Shown piece after piece: positions 32,626-35,362 of a stretch of DNA of 35,362 nucleotides; position 1 is the first letter of the stretch; the number at the start of each line of letters is the position of its first letter. The DNA comes from Azoarcus sp. Its GTDB lineage: Bacteria > Pseudomonadota > Gammaproteobacteria > Burkholderiales > Rhodocyclaceae. The notes under the pieces are model-generated. The model had not been told where the DNA came from and searched no databases. It was given only the letters and a program-made list of their open reading frames with translations. The position numbers were made by a program, and so were the translations under genes. Where the stretch lies: NCBI GenBank assembly GCA_023230755.1, contig JALNWS010000014.1:1-35362 (forward strand). Direction: 5' to 3'.

Positions 32626-33621
32626 GTGAAACCAATCGTCCCCGACTCTTCATTGCTGGAAAGTGCTACCCGTGTAGGCCGCCGGGTGCTCGAAATCGAG
32701 GCTGCCGCAGTCGCAGCGCTGGCCGGACGTCTGGGTACCGAGTTCGAGCAGGCCGTTGCCCTCATCCTGCAGAGCCCGGGGCGTGTGATTGTCACCGGCA
32801 TCGGCAAGTCCGGGCATATTGCACGCAAGCTGGCCGCAACGCTCGCGAGCACGGGCACTCCGGCCTACTTCGTGCACGCCGCAGAGGCGGCGCACGGTGA
32901 CCTCGGCATGATTACAGAAGACGACGTTGTCATTGCACTGTCGAACTCTGGCGCAAGCGATGAGCTGATGATGATCGTGCCTCAGGTCAAACGTCGCGGC
33001 ACGCGACTGATTGCCATAACCGGCAAGCCAGGCTCGCCGCTGGCGCGCGAGGCCGACGTGCATCTGGATGCGGCGGTCAGCGAAGAGGCCTGCTCGCTCA
33101 ATCTCGCCCCGACCGCGAGTACCACTGCCGCACTTGCCCTGTGCGACGCACTCGCGGTCGCACTGCTCGACGCGCGCGGATTCGGGGAAGAAGATTTCGC
33201 CCGCTCTCACCCTGGCGGCAGCCTCGGTCGCCGCCTGCTGACTCATGTCCGCGACGTGATGCGTACCGCCGACCACGTGCCGGTCGTTGCCGAAGGTGCA
33301 CCGCTGAACGAAGCACTGCTGGCAATGACCCGCGGCGGAATGGGCATGACCGCAATCGTTTCAGCGGACTCGAAGATCTCGGGCATCTTTACCGACGGTG
33401 ACTTGCGTCGTGCGCTCGAGCGTGGCATCGATTTCCGCAGCAGCAGGCTGGCCGATGTCATCACCCGCAATCCGCATTCGATAGGGCCTGATGCCCTCGC
33501 GGCGGAGGCGGCCGAGATGATGGAACGCCTGCGCATCAGCCAGTTGCTGGTCGTTGACGCCAACGGCACACTGGCAGGCGCCCTCACCACGCACGACCTG
33601 ATGCAAGCCAAGGTCATCTGA
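32626..33621 (+). CDS. kdsD: D-arabinose 5-phosphate isomerase
   Basis: KdsD (KpsF/GutQ family) converts ribulose 5-phosphate to arabinose 5-phosphate, the first step to Kdo for LPS. The 331-residue enzyme has a SIS domain with VIVTGIGKSGHIARKLAATL and IALSNSGASDELMMIV, the SLNLAPTASTTAALALCDAL stretch, and a pair of CBS domains at about 205-331 (GMGMTAIVSAD, ISGIFTDGDLRRAL, ISQLLVVDANG). It starts with GTG and lacks a strong ribosome site. The next genes are lptC and lptA, so kdsC, which normally follows, is missing here. Confidence 0.95.
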   Translation: MKPIVPDSSLLESATRVGRRVLEIEAAAVAALAGRLGTEFEQAVALILQSPGRVIVTGIGKSGHIARKLAATLASTGTPAYFVHAAEAAHGDLGMITEDDVVIALSNSGASDELMMIVPQVKRRGTRLIAITGKPGSPLAREADVHLDAAVSEEACSLNLAPTASTTAALALCDALAVALLDARGFGEEDFARSHPGGSLGRRLLTHVRDVMRTADHVPVVAEGAPLNEALLAMTRGGMGMTAIVSADSKISGIFTDGDLRRALERGIDFRSSRLADVITRNPHSIGPDALAAEAAEMMERLRISQLLVVDANGTLAGALTTHDLMQAKVI

Positions 33622-33682
33622 TGCGACAACCGCCCGCAGCCAAGCCTTGCAGTAGCGGCACCCCCGTGCACGGGCGCCACGG

Positions 33683-34270
33683 GTGAGCGCGATGCAGTCT
33701 GCTTATCGCATCTATCCGGTGCTTGCGCTGGCCTTGCTTGCAGGCGCTTCGGTCTGGCTCGAACGGCTGACGCGTGCGCCCGCAGACGCCGCCGCCCCCG
33801 TGCAAAACACGGCGCCCGACTTCATCGCCAACCAGACCCGTATTACCGGCTTTGGCAAGGACGGTTCGCAGCGCTATGTACTGCTCGCCGACGAGCTCAC
33901 CCATTTTCCGCAATCGGGCATCACCCAGCTTGAGCGCCCGCGGCTCGAGATCCTTACCGGCAGTCGCAAAATGGAGATCACCGCGAACACCGGCGAAGTG
34001 TCCGCCGAGGGAGAGCAGGTCGATTTCCATGGGCAGGTAATTGCTGTGCGAGAGGGCGGCCCGGGACAGGACACCATGCATTTCGCCTCCGAAAAGCTGA
34101 CCGTCTGGCCCGAGGACCACCGCGCAGAATCCACGGCCCCGGTCAAACTGACGCAGGGTCTCACCACCGCCGAGGCGCTTGGCCTGCGTGCGGACAACCT
34201 GTTTGGCACTCTGGACCTGGTTGGCCAGGCCCGGGTGAACATCCCCCGACGGCAAGGGAAAAACCGATGA
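33683..34270 (+). CDS. lptC: LPS export protein LptC
   Basis: LptC is the bitopic inner-membrane protein that receives LPS from LptB2FG and passes it to LptA. The 195-residue protein has one N-terminal membrane helix (YPVLALALLAGASVWLE) and a beta-jellyroll periplasmic domain with PDFIANQTRITGFGKDGSQR and LTVWPEDHRAESTAPV. The start is GTG at 33683; an ATG three codons later (33692) is a real alternative. It overlaps lptA by ATGA. Confidence 0.92.
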   Translation: MSAMQSAYRIYPVLALALLAGASVWLERLTRAPADAAAPVQNTAPDFIANQTRITGFGKDGSQRYVLLADELTHFPQSGITQLERPRLEILTGSRKMEITANTGEVSAEGEQVDFHGQVIAVREGGPGQDTMHFASEKLTVWPEDHRAESTAPVKLTQGLTTAEALGLRADNLFGTLDLVGQARVNIPRRQGKNR

Positions 34271-34803
34271 AAACCGCTTTAACCATATCCCTGCTCGCGC
34301 TGGCAACAATCTGCACCCCGGCCATGGCCGAACGTGCCGACCGCGAGAAACCGGTCAATATCGAAGCCGACCGCGTTACGGTTGACGACCGCAACAAGGT
34401 GCACATTTTCGAGGGCAACGTTGTTCTCACCCAGGGTACGTTGCAAATCAAGGGCGACAAACTTGTCGTCACCCAGGGCGCCGACGGCTTCCAGAACGGC
34501 GTTGCCACGGCATCAGCGGGAAATCTCGCCTCGTTCCGGCAGAAACGCGAAGGCAGCGGCGACTATGTCGACGGTGAGGCCGAGCGTATCGAATACGACA
34601 GCCGTGGTGAAAAAGCCAAGCTGTTCAAGCGCGCCCACGTCCGCAGTGGCGGGGACGAAGTTCGCGGCGCCTATATCGAGTATGACTCGGTCAGCGAAAA
34701 CTACCTGGTGACCAACACCCCGGGCAGCACCGCGAACACCGGCCGCGTGAGGGCAACGATTCAACCCAAGGGCGATAACAAGGCAGCACCGGCAGCCCAG
34801 TAA
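34267..34803 (+). CDS. lptA: LPS transport periplasmic protein LptA
   Basis: LptA forms the periplasmic bridge that carries LPS to the outer membrane. The 178-residue precursor has a signal peptide ending PAMA, followed by KPVNIEADRVTVDDRNKVH, FEGNVVLTQGTLQIKGDKLV and GEAERIEYDSRGEKAKLF, the repeating beta-jellyroll (OstA-like) pattern. Its start overlaps the lptC stop by ATGA. The usual next gene, lptB, is replaced by an enoyl-CoA hydratase gene 31 bp on. Confidence 0.95.
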   Translation: MKTALTISLLALATICTPAMAERADREKPVNIEADRVTVDDRNKVHIFEGNVVLTQGTLQIKGDKLVVTQGADGFQNGVATASAGNLASFRQKREGSGDYVDGEAERIEYDSRGEKAKLFKRAHVRSGGDEVRGAYIEYDSVSENYLVTNTPGSTANTGRVRATIQPKGDNKAAPAAQ

Positions 34804-34834
34804 GCAGCATCGACAAACCAAAATAGGAGAACGC

Positions 34835-35362
34835 ATGAGTTACGAACTGATCATCACCGAAACTCGCGGCCGTGTCGGCCTGATCACGCTCAACCGGCCC
34901 AAGGCCCTGAACGCACTCAATGACGCCCTGGTCGACGAAATCGGCCATGCGCTCGACGCATACGAGGCGGATGAGAACATCGGCGCAATCCTGATTACCG
35001 GCTCTGAAAAAGCCTTCGCCGCTGGCGCAGACATCGGCGCGATGGCAGAACTCTCCTACATGGACGCCTACAAGGGCGACTACATCACGCGCAACTGGGA
35101 GCGGGTCAAAACCTGCCGCAAACCGGTCATCGCCGCCGTTGCAGGCTTCGCGCTTGGCGGCGGATGCGAACTGGCAATGTCGTGCGACTTCATCATTGCA
35201 GCCGACTCGGCAAAATTCGGCCAGCCCGAAGTCAAGCTCGGCATTCTTCCGGGCGCAGGCGGCACCCAGCGTCTTCCGCGCGCCGTCAGCAAGGCGAAGG
35301 CCATGGACATGTGCCTCACGGCTCGCTTCATGGACGCTGACGAAGCCGAACGTGCGGGCCTG
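34835..35362 (+). CDS. Enoyl-CoA hydratase (partial, runs off window)
   Basis: The first 176 residues of a crotonase-family enzyme, cut by the window end; the family is about 258 residues. It follows a strong AGGAGA ribosome site. Motifs present are LITLNRPKALNALND, FAAGADIGAM, the oxyanion-hole region AAVAGFALGGGCELAMSCDF and the PEVKLGILPGAGGTQRLPR block. The two catalytic glutamates E112 and E132 are both in place with the spacing of true hydratases. It hydrates trans-2-enoyl-CoA in fatty-acid or aromatic-acid beta-oxidation. Its position after lptA looks incidental. Substrate cannot be told from sequence. Confidence 0.93.
   Translation, partial: MSYELIITETRGRVGLITLNRPKALNALNDALVDEIGHALDAYEADENIGAILITGSEKAFAAGADIGAMAELSYMDAYKGDYITRNWERVKTCRKPVIAAVAGFALGGGCELAMSCDFIIAADSAKFGQPEVKLGILPGAGGTQRLPRAVSKAKAMDMCLTARFMDADEAERAGL

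Overview
The window is GC-rich, almost fully coding, and reads as core chromosome of a betaproteobacterium, most likely Rhodocyclales (the Azoarcus/Thauera/Aromatoleum group). This rests on gene order: the chain mla - yadGH - ibaG - murA - his - HIT - tat, with a nif3/degS-like pair beyond tatC, is a betaproteobacterial arrangement as I remember it. I could not run a search. No rRNA, tRNA, CRISPR array, insertion sequence or phage gene was seen.

Layout from left to right. 161-4060: a FimV-like polar/peptidoglycan-binding protein (+), a Nif3-family metal protein (-) and a periplasmic DegS/AlgW-type serine protease (+). 4077-12751: a minus-strand run, in transcription order hisG-hisD / hisB-hisH-hisA-hisF-hisI-hisE - HIT protein - tatA-tatB-tatC. 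It is interrupted by hisC, which lies on the plus strand between hisD and hisB and is closed off from hisD by a perfect 17-bp hairpin. 12899-13297: rnk (+), sitting between hisG and murA. 13342-20442: a tightly coupled minus-strand operon mlaF-mlaE-mlaD-mlaA-mlaC-mlaB-yadG-yadH-ibaG-murA, joining outer-membrane lipid transport, an ABC-2 exporter and the first committed step of peptidoglycan synthesis.

20674-30518 is the accessory-looking part. It is a nine-gene plus-strand locus for a compact type IV pilus-like or type II secretion-like machine: lipoprotein secretin, assembly ATPase, membrane platform, GspL/PilM-N-like protein, PilO/GspM-like protein, small periplasmic protein, a large pseudopilin-like protein, a second pseudopilin and a probable major pilin. 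Seven of the eight junctions are start/stop overlaps or gaps of about 15 bp. A good sigma70-type promoter (TTGACG, 16 bp, TATTAT) lies in an AT-rich patch just upstream. Prepilin peptidase and retraction ATPase are not in the window. It is closest in plan to MSHA pilus loci but much reduced, and is my best candidate for a poorly described system.

30526-35362: a Kef-type cation/proton antiporter with an RCK domain (-), then a plus-strand envelope cluster kdsD-lptC-lptA, without the kdsC and lptB genes usually found with it, followed by an enoyl-CoA hydratase cut by the window end.

Together the window is dominated by envelope functions (lipid asymmetry, LPS transport and Kdo precursor, peptidoglycan, protein export, periplasmic proteolysis, pilus assembly) plus histidine biosynthesis. 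Several genes start with GTG (hisG, mlaF, probably yadH, the major pilin, kdsD, lptC). Starts were chosen from family N-termini, overlaps with neighbours and ribosome-binding sites, so some differ from the longest open frame.
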